DNA of 6,330 nt from JACQFK01 sp964604905 (GTDB taxonomy: Bacteria > Planctomycetota > MHYJ01 > JACPRB01), in contig CAZSCC010000310.1 of assembly GCA_964604905.1 (NCBI GenBank), forward strand, positions 1-6,330, in the 5' to 3' direction. Below are positions 1-5,405 of the stretch, piece by piece. Position numbers and translations under genes: made by a program. The notes under the pieces were generated by a model. That model worked only from the letters and a program-made list of their open reading frames with translations. It searched no databases and had not been told where the DNA came from. Position 1 is the first letter of the stretch; every line of letters begins with the position of its first letter.

Positions 1-266
1 TGCTCGCGGAGGAGATCGTCTGGCGCGGGGTGGTCGCGCGTTTCCTCATGGAGCGCTGGGGGAGGGTCGCGGGGATCGTGGCGGGGGCGGCGGTCTACAC
101 GCTGGCGCACGGGGCGACGCGCAATCCGCTCCTCCTCGCGGCGGCATTCGGATGCGGGCTCTTCTGGGGCTGGCTCTACGCGGCGACGGACGACCTCGTC
201 GCCCCGACCGTCTCGCACCTCGCGTGGGACGTGATGCTCCTCTTCGCCTTCCCGCTCATCGCATGA
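1..266 (+). CDS. CPBP-family intramembrane metalloprotease (3' end, partial)
   Basis: Seen: the reading frame is open from the window edge (first whole codon at position 3) to TGA at 264-266, giving 87 residues of a C-terminus. It carries the three signature elements of the CPBP (CAAX protease and bacteriocin-processing, 'Abi') family in order. These are EEIVWRG near the start (the EExxxR motif), then YTLAHG inside a hydrophobic helix (the family's second-motif histidine), then HLAWD near the end (the HxxxN/D motif). The segments between them are hydrophobic and fit the last membrane helices. Known: these glutamates and histidines line the intramembrane active site in Rce1-like enzymes, which cleave membrane-associated substrates. 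The substrate here is unknown, and many bacterial members are uncharacterised. The gene overlaps the next by an ATGA junction, so the two are probably co-translated. The N-terminal helices lie outside the window. The family call is firm, the role is not. Confidence 0.88.
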   Translation, partial: LAEEIVWRGVVARFLMERWGRVAGIVAGAAVYTLAHGATRNPLLLAAAFGCGLFWGWLYAATDDLVAPTVSHLAWDVMLLFAFPLIA

Positions 267-703
267 TGCCACGCCGGCGACTCCACCGGGCCGCGTTCCT
301 GGCCGCCGGGACCTACAACATCGCATGGGGGACGCTCTCGGCCCTCCACCCGCAGTGGTTCTTCCGGGCGGCGGGGATGGCCCCGCTCAACCATCCCGAA
401 ATCTTCGCGTGTCTCGGGATGGTGCTCGGGCTCTACGGAGTGCTCTACCTGGAGGTCGCGCGGGCGCCCGAGAAGGGCTGGCTCCTCGCGGCGATCGGGT
501 TCGTCGGGAAGGTCCTGGGCCCGATCGGGGCGGTCGTCCTGATCGCCCGGGGGATCTGGCCCGCGCGCTTCTTCTGGCATTGCGTGGCGAACGACCTCGT
601 GTGGTGGATCCCGTTCGCGCTCTACCTTCGGGACGCGTGGCCGGAGTTCCGTGCAGGGATCGCCCGGCCCGCTCCGTCCGGAGAGAGGAGGGACGAGCGA
701 TGA
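263..703 (+). CDS. Small four-helix membrane protein, unknown function
   Basis: A 146-residue protein whose ATG at 263 overlaps the stop of the CPBP gene. A second ATG at 266 is equally possible. No Shine-Dalgarno is visible, so translational coupling is likely. Seen: a basic N-terminus (MMPRRRLHR) and four hydrophobic segments at about residues 9-28, 47-66, 72-96 and 103-123. Polar landmarks between them are YNIAWG (18-23), NHPEIFACLGM (43-53), GKVLGPIG (82-89) and NDLVWWIPF (110-118). The tail is charged and probably cytoplasmic. The pattern of PEI, GxxLGLYG, GKVxGPIG and NDLxWWxPF looks like a conserved small integral membrane family that I recall seeing with inconsistent database names. 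I know of no established function and do not assign one. It overlaps the downstream lipoprotein gene by ATGA (700-703), so the three genes form one translational unit. An open frame running further upstream is only overlap with the CPBP gene. Confidence 0.82.
   Translation: MMPRRRLHRAAFLAAGTYNIAWGTLSALHPQWFFRAAGMAPLNHPEIFACLGMVLGLYGVLYLEVARAPEKGWLLAAIGFVGKVLGPIGAVVLIARGIWPARFFWHCVANDLVWWIPFALYLRDAWPEFRAGIARPAPSGERRDER
686..691 (+). promoter_or_regulatory. Shine-Dalgarno for the lipoprotein gene
   Basis: AGGAGG sits inside the last codons of the four-helix membrane protein gene and 8 nt before the ATG at 700. It decides that start over the upstream open frame. It also gives the lipoprotein its own ribosome entry in addition to coupling through the ATGA overlap. 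Confidence 0.8.
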
Positions 704-1302
704 GAGTCGTGACGTGGATCCTGGCGGGGGCTCTGGCCTCGTGCAGCGCGGCGCCGAGCGCGGCGCCCGCGCCGAAGGCCGAGGCGCTTCCGCCACCGGC
801 GATCGAGGCGGCCAACCCGGAGATGGAGAAGGTCCTCAAGGAGCTGATGGCCGGGCGCACCGCGGAAGAGCAGCAGTTGATCGCCGTCTCGCAGAAGCAT
901 TACGAGATCGCGCTGGCGTACTTCAACAGGGGCGACTTCGAGCGGGCGAAGGTCTCGGCGCAGGAGGCGGTGCGGGTCTGGCTCGAGAACATTCCGGCGC
1001 GGAAGCTGCTCTCCGAGGTGGGCGACCTCATCATCGGCCGTCCCGCGGGCGCGCGGGCGATCGGCGAGCAGGCGGCGCGCGAGGCGCAGGTGGCGACCGA
1101 GCAGGCGCAGCTCGAGATCGCGATGCACGTGATCCACGGCCAGCGGTTCCTCGACGCGCGGATGTTCGAGAGCGCGCTCAAGGAGTTTCAGAACGCCGAG
1201 TTCAAGATCTTGCACCTGCCCTACGACGTGAAGGCGATGAACGAGATACTCCCAAAGGTGCGGGACGGGATCTCGCGCTCGAAGTCCTCGATCAAGGACT
1301 GA
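700..1302 (+). CDS. Predicted lipoprotein with TPR-like helical repeat
   Basis: A 200-residue protein. The start at 700 is chosen because AGGAGG (686-691) lies 8 nt upstream and because a lipoprotein signal follows at once: hydrophobic residues 3-14, then the lipobox LASC with Cys15 as the likely lipidated residue. Next comes an Ala/Pro-rich linker (about 16-38), typical of a tether between membrane anchor and folded domain. From about residue 40 the protein is helical. Residues 66-99 (HYEIALAYFNRGDFERAKVSAQEAVRVW) match the TPR helix pair pattern, and a second similar pair covers about 138-170 (HVIHGQRFLDARMFESALKEFQNAEFKI). Known: TPR lipoproteins act as scaffolds, for example in secretin or pilus assembly or in envelope complexes. 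No enzyme motif is visible. The coupling to a CPBP protease and a membrane protein suggests an envelope role, but that is inference. The gene ends 3 nt from the convergent serS stop. Confidence 0.85.
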   Translation: MRVVTWILAGALASCSAAPSAAPAPKAEALPPPAIEAANPEMEKVLKELMAGRTAEEQQLIAVSQKHYEIALAYFNRGDFERAKVSAQEAVRVWLENIPARKLLSEVGDLIIGRPAGARAIGEQAAREAQVATEQAQLEIAMHVIHGQRFLDARMFESALKEFQNAEFKILHLPYDVKAMNEILPKVRDGISRSKSSIKD

Positions 1303-1305
1303 ACC

Positions 1306-2589
1306 CTACTTCCTCAGGACCTCCGTGCCGCCCATCCACGGGCGCAGCGCCTCGGGGATGACGACGCTCCCGTCGGCTTGCTGGCCGTTCTCCAGGATCG
1401 CGATCACCGTCCTCGGCAGCGCGAGGCCCGAGCCGTTCAGGGTGTGCACGAACCTGACCTTCCCGTCCGCGTCGCGGAAGCGGGCGGCGAGGCGGCGGGC
1501 CTGGAAGTCGGTGAAGTTGGAGCAGCTGGAGACCTCCAGCCACTTGTCCACGCCGGGGGCCCACGCCTCGAGGTCGTACGTCTTCGCGCTCGCGAAGCTC
1601 ATGTCGCCCGTCGAGAGGAGCACGCGCCGATAGGCGAGTCCCAGCGCCTCCAGGACTTCCTCCGCGTGCCGGGTCAGGGTCTCGAGCTCGTCCCACGACG
1701 TGTTCGGGTGGGTGAACTTGACCATCTCCACCTTGTCGAACTGGTGGATGCGCTGCATGCCGCGAGTGTCCTTCGAGTACGCGCCGGCCTCGCGGCGGAA
1801 GCACGCTGTGTAGCTCGTGTAGAGGATCGGCAGCTGTTCGTGGGAGAGGATCTCGTCGCGGTGGAGGTTCGTGACCGGCACCTCCGCGGTCGGGATCAGG
1901 AAGAGGTCGTCGTCCTTGTCGCAGCGGTACATGTCCTCTTCCATCTTCGGGATCTGCCCCGTCCCGATCATGCACGCGCGGTTCACGAGGAACGGCGGCC
2001 AGACCTCGCGGTAGCCGTGCTTCTTGATGTGGAGGTCGAGCATGAAGTTGATGAGCGCCCGCTCGAGGGCCGCGCCCGCGCCCATGAGGAGGAGGAAGTT
2101 CGAGCCCGACAGCTTGGCCGAGCGCTCCTCGTCGAGGATGCCCAGGTTTTTCCCGATCTCCCAGTGGGGCCTGGGCTTGAAGTCGAACTTCCTGCGGTCG
2201 CCCCAGGTGCCGACGGTGACGTTCGTCTTGGAGTCCTCTCCGACGGGAACGCTCTCGTGGGCGACGTTGGGGATCCAGTGCTGGAGGCCCTCGATCTCCC
2301 TGGCGAGCGCCTTCATGTCGTCCTCGGACTTCTTGATGGCGTCGCCGACCGCTCGCGACTCGGCCTGCTTTGCGGAGACGTCGGTCTTGGGGTCGGCCTT
2401 CTTGAGCCCGGCGATGTCCTTGGAGATCGCGTTGATCCTGGTCCGGGCCTCGTCCACGTCCTGTTGGAGCTTCTTCTTCTGGTTGTTGAGGGCGATGACC
2501 TTGTCGACCTCGGCGCGCCGCTCATTCTTGTTCGCGGCGTTCTTCTTGACGAGATCGGGGTTCTCTACGATGAATTTGACGTCGAGCAT
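1306..2589 (-). CDS. serS: Seryl-tRNA synthetase
   Basis: Class II aminoacyl-tRNA synthetase that charges tRNA-Ser (and tRNA-Sec where present) with serine in the cytoplasm. It has 427 residues, close to the usual bacterial length of about 420-430. The N-terminal start MLDVKFIVENPDLV is typical, and the long charged helices at about 27-102 are the antiparallel coiled-coil arm that grips the tRNA long variable arm. The catalytic domain follows. TAEVP (234-238) is the serine-binding TxE loop, the motif 2 region FRREAGAYSKDTRGMQRIHQF spans 264-284, KTYDLEAWAP is at 336-345, and motif 3 (NGSGLALPRTVIAILEN, 385-401) carries the conserved ATP-binding Arg393. All key elements are intact. The ATG at 2589 is favoured by the conserved N-terminus. 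It has no Shine-Dalgarno, and the predicted promoter lies so close that the transcript is probably leaderless. It follows the EamA transporter gene on the same strand, separated by a large palindrome. Confidence 0.98.
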   Translation of the reverse strand: MLDVKFIVENPDLVKKNAANKNERRAEVDKVIALNNQKKKLQQDVDEARTRINAISKDIAGLKKADPKTDVSAKQAESRAVGDAIKKSEDDMKALAREIEGLQHWIPNVAHESVPVGEDSKTNVTVGTWGDRRKFDFKPRPHWEIGKNLGILDEERSAKLSGSNFLLLMGAGAALERALINFMLDLHIKKHGYREVWPPFLVNRACMIGTGQIPKMEEDMYRCDKDDDLFLIPTAEVPVTNLHRDEILSHEQLPILYTSYTACFRREAGAYSKDTRGMQRIHQFDKVEMVKFTHPNTSWDELETLTRHAEEVLEALGLAYRRVLLSTGDMSFASAKTYDLEAWAPGVDKWLEVSSCSNFTDFQARRLAARFRDADGKVRFVHTLNGSGLALPRTVIAILENGQQADGSVVIPEALRPWMGGTEVLRK

Positions 2590-2596
2590 GCCGGGA

Positions 2597-2625
2597 ATTG
2601 TAGGGGCGCGTCAGTTCTTTGGCAA
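2597..2625 (-). promoter_or_regulatory. Predicted sigma70-type promoter of serS (leaderless)
   Basis: Read on the minus strand, TTGCCA (2625-2620) and TACAAT (2602-2597) are separated by exactly 17 nt. Each matches the consensus TTGACA / TATAAT at five of six positions. The ATG of serS begins 8 nt past the end of the -10 box, so the expected transcription start (about 2590-2589) coincides with the start codon. This fits the absence of any Shine-Dalgarno before serS. It is an inference from sequence match and spacing. Confidence 0.62.
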
Positions 2626-2633
2626 GCAACCCC

Positions 2634-2732
2634 AGTCCCAAGTCCCCGGTCCTCCGTCAGGGTCCCCCCTCCCGCTCCGGGGGGGCTGGGGGGGATCCTG
2701 ACGGAGGACCGGGGACTTGGGACCGAGGACTG
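2634..2732. repeat. Long inverted repeat of 7-nt units with G-rich centre
   Basis: Arms 2636-2661 and 2697-2722 are perfect reverse complements over 26 nt. The pairing can extend inward through six C:G pairs (2664-2669 with 2694-2689), leaving a short loop. Each arm is a ladder of 7-nt units. On the plus strand these are agtccca, agtcccc, ggtcctc, cgtcagg and gtccccc (2634-2668). On the minus strand from 2731 they are agtcctc, ggtccca, agtcccc, ggtcctc, cgtcagg and atccccc. The centre holds two runs of seven G (2679-2685 and 2688-2694). The element fills most of the space between the transporter body and serS. The minus-strand RNA after the hairpin is not U-rich, so it is not a classic intrinsic terminator. 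It looks like a dispersed repetitive element (REP/MITE-like), but other copies cannot be seen in this window. Confidence 0.85.
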
Positions 2733-3586
2733 ATTCTGGCGGCGACGATCCCCGCGAGGACGAGGGCGCCTCCCGCGAACTGGAGCGGGCCGAGCGTCTC
2801 GTGGAAGAGCCCCCACGACAGGAGCGCCGCGACGACCGGCTGGATCAGCAGGGCGACCGCCGAGAAGGCCATCGAGAGGTGGGCGAGGGCGTACGTGATC
2901 AGCGATTGCCCGGCCAACTGGGCGACGAGGGCGAGCGCGACGAGGGTGAGCCATCCGCGACCCGAGGCAGGGAGGAGGCTCTCCCGCAGCGCAAGCGCCG
3001 CGACGAGGAGGCCGGCGGCGGCAGCGATGCCGCTCCAGGCCATGGCGGCGGCGGTTGAGACGCGCGCGCGGAGACGGCCGATCCCCAGGAGGTAGCCGGC
3101 GTAGAAGATCGCGGCCAGGAATCCGAGGGCGTCGCCGAGGCGGTGGCCCGAGGAGCCGCTGCCGCTCATGAGGAGCCCCGCGCCGCCCAGGGCGACGACG
3201 AGGCCGGCGAAGAGGAGACCCGTCACGCGTTCCCGGAAGAGGACCCACGCGGCGAGCGCGGCGAAGGTCGAGGCGAGGCAGGCGAGGAGCGTGGCGTTGG
3301 CGACCTGGGTGAGCAGGATCGACGCGTGCCAGAACGCGAGGTCGGCGGCGAAGAAGAGCCCGATCCCCAGGAGGAGGATCGTGTCGCGCCGGGACGGGGC
3401 GGGCCCCCGCTCGGTCCTCCTCCAGACCCAGAGGACCGGGAGGGCGAGGGCGAGGCGCCAGAAGGCGGTGGCGGTCGGCCCCACGCCGTCGGATTTCGCG
3501 AAGCGGACGAGGATGGGGGCGGCTCCGATCGCGGCGGCGCCGGCGACGAGCGCGGAGAGGGCCCAGCGGGCGCGGGAGTCGGTCAC
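2657..3586 (-). CDS. EamA/DMT-family transporter
   Basis: Drug/metabolite transporter superfamily permease, 309 residues. Seen: ten hydrophobic segments in two homologous halves of about five, roughly residues 8-140 and 152-284, as in the EamA family. Landmarks of the first half are the TATAFWRLALALPVL stretch (38-52), then NATLLACLAST (97-107) and the FRERVT helix end (117-122). The second half has the matching SAVALLIQPVVAALLSW (242-258) and FHETLGPLQFAGGALVLAGI (261-280). Known: family members export or import amino acids, metabolites or drugs, and the substrate cannot be read from sequence. GTG at 3586 is chosen because it precedes the first helix directly. No Shine-Dalgarno is present and I see no convincing promoter upstream. 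Odd: residues 286-309, rich in Pro, Ser and Gly, are translated entirely from the inverted repeat, and the family-like part ends at about residue 285. It may be co-transcribed with serS. Confidence 0.92.
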   Translation of the reverse strand: MTDSRARWALSALVAGAAAIGAAPILVRFAKSDGVGPTATAFWRLALALPVLWVWRRTERGPAPSRRDTILLLGIGLFFAADLAFWHASILLTQVANATLLACLASTFAALAAWVLFRERVTGLLFAGLVVALGGAGLLMSGSGSSGHRLGDALGFLAAIFYAGYLLGIGRLRARVSTAAAMAWSGIAAAAGLLVAALALRESLLPASGRGWLTLVALALVAQLAGQSLITYALAHLSMAFSAVALLIQPVVAALLSWGLFHETLGPLQFAGGALVLAGIVAARISPRSQVPGPPSGSPPAPPEREGGP

Positions 3587-3698
3587 GCGGAGGATTGGAT
3601 CAAATGGGCGCGGGCGGAGGGAGCATTTTCCGATGCGCCGGAGGCCGCCCGGTCCGACACGTCATTCCCGTCTTCCCTCCAACTCCCGGGCTTTTTGC

Positions 3699-3726
3699 TT
3701 GACTTCCGACTCCTCACTGCTATCAT
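3699..3726 (+). promoter_or_regulatory. Predicted promoter of the rpsQ-rplF operon
   Basis: TTGACT (3699-3704) and TATCAT (3721-3726) are separated by 16 nt. A TG at 3718-3719 one base before the -10 box makes an extended -10 (TGnTATCAT). The stretch stands out as AT-rich between GC-rich neighbours. Expected transcription start is near 3732-3733, giving a leader of about 28 nt with GGAG (3751-3754) six nt before the GTG start of rpsQ. The short leader leaves little room for a structured regulatory element. Confidence 0.7.
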
Positions 3727-3760
3727 TTGTCACTCGCGAACGGTTAAATCGGAGATCGAA

Positions 3761-4129
3761 GTGCCCCCGAAAACCTCAAAGAAGACGGCCCAACGAGTTG
3801 TCGACCGCAGCCGCCGGCGCGTCGTCGCCGGCGTCGTGGTGAGCGACAAAATGGACAAGACCATCAAGGTCCGGGTCGAGCGATTCGTGCAGCACCCGGC
3901 CTTCGGGAAGACGCTGCGCAAGCATTACGTCTGTTACGCGCACGACGAGAAGAAGGAAGCGAAGCGCGGGGACAGGGTCGAGCTCGCGGAGACGCGGCCG
4001 ATCTCGCGGCTGAAGCACTGGCGGCTGTTGCGGATCGTGGAGAAGGGCGACGTGGCCGCGGCGGCGGACGCCCGCGAGGCCGCCCGCCCCCAGAAGACTG
4101 CCGACGCCTCCGCTCCCGCGACGACGTAA
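3761..4129 (+). CDS. rpsQ: 30S ribosomal protein S17, with terminal extensions
   Basis: S17 is a primary 16S rRNA-binding protein of the small subunit with an OB fold. Seen: the core at about residues 21-97 includes VVSDKMDKTIKVRVERFVQHPAFGK (26-50, the family signature region) and the RPISRLKHWRLLRIVEK ending (79-95). The GTG at 3761 is chosen because GGAG lies 6 nt upstream and the predicted transcription start near 3733 rules out earlier starts. The protein has 122 residues against 84 in E. coli. About 20 extra residues at the N-terminus are basic (KTSKKTAQRVVDRSRRR), and about 25 at the C-terminus are Ala-rich. Tandem stops TAATAA close the gene. It heads the operon here, whereas rpsQ usually follows rplP and rpmC at the end of the S10 cluster. 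rplN starts 15 nt downstream. Confidence 0.96.
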   Translation: MPPKTSKKTAQRVVDRSRRRVVAGVVVSDKMDKTIKVRVERFVQHPAFGKTLRKHYVCYAHDEKKEAKRGDRVELAETRPISRLKHWRLLRIVEKGDVAAAADAREAARPQKTADASAPATT

Positions 4130-4144
4130 TAAGGACCCCTCCCG

Positions 4145-4510
4145 ATGATCCAGCTCAAGACGATCCTCGATGTGGCCGACAACAGCGGCGCCAAGCTGGC
4201 CTCCTGCATCCAGATGTTGGGCGACTCGCGCCGCCGGTACGGGCGCGTGGGGGATATCGTCGTGGCGAACGTGAAGCGTGCCGACCCGGGCGCCGCCGTC
4301 AAGCAGGGCGACGTCGTCAAGGGCGTGATCGTCCGGACGAAGTCGGTGATCCGGCGCGAGGACGGCTCGTACGTCCGGTTCGACCGGAACGCGATGGTGC
4401 TCCTCGACGCGGACGGCAACCCCCGCGGAACGCGCATCTTCGGCGCGGTGCCGCGCGAGCTCAGGAGCAAGTTCATGAAGATCATCTCGCTGGCGGCGGA
4501 AGTTGTATGA
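4145..4510 (+). CDS. rplN: 50S ribosomal protein L14
   Basis: L14 binds 23S rRNA and forms an intersubunit bridge with 16S rRNA. It also lies near the L19 contact and the binding site of the silencing factor RsfS. The protein has 121 residues, about the family length (123 in E. coli). Seen: the N-terminus MIQLKTILDVADNSGAK, the RRRYGRVGDIVVANVK strand, the GDVVKGVIVRTK segment, and the conserved end GNPRGTRIFGAVPRELR followed by FMKIISLAAEVV. Start: ATG at 4145 with AAGGA (4131-4135) 9 nt upstream. The stop overlaps the rplX start as ATGA (4507-4510), so L24 synthesis is probably coupled to L14. No anomalies. Confidence 0.98.
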   Translation: MIQLKTILDVADNSGAKLASCIQMLGDSRRRYGRVGDIVVANVKRADPGAAVKQGDVVKGVIVRTKSVIRREDGSYVRFDRNAMVLLDADGNPRGTRIFGAVPRELRSKFMKIISLAAEVV

Positions 4511-4827
4511 GGGTCTGCAAGAACGACATCGTCCGGGTGATCACCGGCACCGAGAAGGGCAAGGAGGGCAAGGTCCTCGCCATCGACCTGGACGCGGAGC
4601 GCGTGCTGGTCGAGGGGATCAACAAGATCTGGAAGCACCTGCGCCGGTCGCAGCAGCACCCTCACGGGGCGCGCATCCAGAAGGAAGGCTCGATCCACAT
4701 CTCGAACGTCAAGGTCATCTGTCAGTCGTGCAGCAAGCCCACCCGGGTGATCGGCAAGAAGATCGAGGGCGGCGCGAAGGCGCGTCTCTGCAGGAAGTGC
4801 GGCCAGGCGGTGGCTCCGGAGGCGTGA
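4507..4827 (+). CDS. rplX: 50S ribosomal protein L24
   Basis: L24 is an assembly-initiating protein that binds the 5' region of 23S rRNA near the peptide exit. The protein has 106 residues, close to the E. coli length of 104. Seen: the KOW motif near the N-terminus (NDIVRVITGTEKGKEGKVLAI, residues 6-26), the GINKIWKHLRRSQQHPHG segment (37-54), and GSIHISNVKV (61-70). The C-terminal part has two CxxC pairs, C72/C75 and C95/C98, which could bind zinc; many bacterial L24 proteins carry this ribbon. The start ATG overlaps the rplN stop, and the TGA at 4825-4827 shares its A with the rplE ATG. The gene therefore has no intergenic space on either side. Confidence 0.98.
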   Translation: MRVCKNDIVRVITGTEKGKEGKVLAIDLDAERVLVEGINKIWKHLRRSQQHPHGARIQKEGSIHISNVKVICQSCSKPTRVIGKKIEGGAKARLCRKCGQAVAPEA

Positions 4828-5381
4828 TGGCGAGGCTGCAGGAAAAATACAAGACCGAGGTCGTCCCCGCGCTCAAGAAGCAGCTGGGGACGGAGAACGT
4901 GCACGCCCTCCCGAGGCTCGAGAAGATCGTGGTCTCGATGGGCGTCGGGAAGGCGCTCGAAAACAAGAACGCGCTGGACGCGGCGGCGAAGGACCTGGGG
5001 GTCATCACGGGCCAGAAGCCGCAGGTGTGCCGCGCGCGGAAGTCGGTGGCCGGCTTCAAGCTCCGGAAGGGGCAGTCGATCGGCCTCAAGGTGACCCTGC
5101 GCGGGGCGCGGATGTACGAGTTCCTGGACCGGCTGATCTCGATCGTGATTCCCCGCTTCCGGGACTTCCGGGGGCTCTCGCCCAAGGCGTTCGACCAGGC
5201 GGGGAACTACAACATGGGCGTCTCGGAGCAGATCGTCTTTCCCGAGATCAACATCGACAAGATGGAGTTCGTCCAGGGGATGAACATCACGATCGGCGTG
5301 AAGGCCCGGAAGCAGGAGCACTCGTTCGAGCTGCTCAAGCAGCTCGGGGTGCCCTTCCGTCAGGCCGAGGCGAAGGCGTAA
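4827..5381 (+). CDS. rplE: 50S ribosomal protein L5
   Basis: L5 binds 5S rRNA and helix 84 of 23S rRNA in the central protuberance and touches P-site tRNA. The protein has 184 residues (179 in E. coli, with the extra at the C-terminus). Seen: LEKIVVSMGVGKA (31-43), the GQKPQVCRARKSVAGFKLRKG stretch (62-82), MYEFLDRLISIVIPRFRDF (96-114), RGLSPKAFDQAGNYNMGV (115-132) and EQIVFPEINID (134-144), all family signatures. Start: ATG at 4827, one-base overlap with the rplX stop (TGATG), with GGAGG (4818-4822) 4 nt upstream inside rplX. In E. coli the S8 repressor site of this operon lies at the rplX-rplE junction. Here there is no intergenic leader, so any S8 site would have to sit inside coding sequence. 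Confidence 0.98.
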   Translation: MARLQEKYKTEVVPALKKQLGTENVHALPRLEKIVVSMGVGKALENKNALDAAAKDLGVITGQKPQVCRARKSVAGFKLRKGQSIGLKVTLRGARMYEFLDRLISIVIPRFRDFRGLSPKAFDQAGNYNMGVSEQIVFPEINIDKMEFVQGMNITIGVKARKQEHSFELLKQLGVPFRQAEAKA

Positions 5382-5405
5382 GGCGTACAGGAGGCGAAAG
5401 CGCGG

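Noticed and set aside
2590..2656. tRNA-Ser or T-box element beside serS
   Set aside because: Only 67 nt lie between the EamA stop and serS, with no tRNA fold, and the promoter sits too close to the ATG for a leader.
2634..2732. Inverted repeat read as an intrinsic terminator of the EamA gene
   Set aside because: The hairpin lacks a following U tract on the minus-strand RNA, and the EamA stop codon lies inside the 3' arm. A Rho-type or weak terminator role is still possible.
2634..2732. Short repeated units considered as a CRISPR array
   Set aside because: The units are 7 nt long, contiguous and degenerate with no spacers, and the arrangement is palindromic.
1378..2733. Long open frame (451 codons) on the plus strand opposite serS
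   Set aside because: It mirrors the serS codon structure, its product is rich in Val, Glu, Leu and Arg with no domain, and it even runs through the inverted repeat. It is a shadow frame typical of high-GC DNA.
3685..3698. cccggg followed by a T run as a terminator upstream of the ribosomal operon
   Set aside because: The palindrome is only 6 nt with no loop, and no plus-strand gene ends upstream. The T-rich stretch is better read as part of the promoter region.
3143..3760. Upstream in-frame extension of rpsQ, open back to 3143
   Set aside because: It overlaps the EamA gene antisense and the promoter. The GTG at 3761 has a Shine-Dalgarno and matches where S17 begins.
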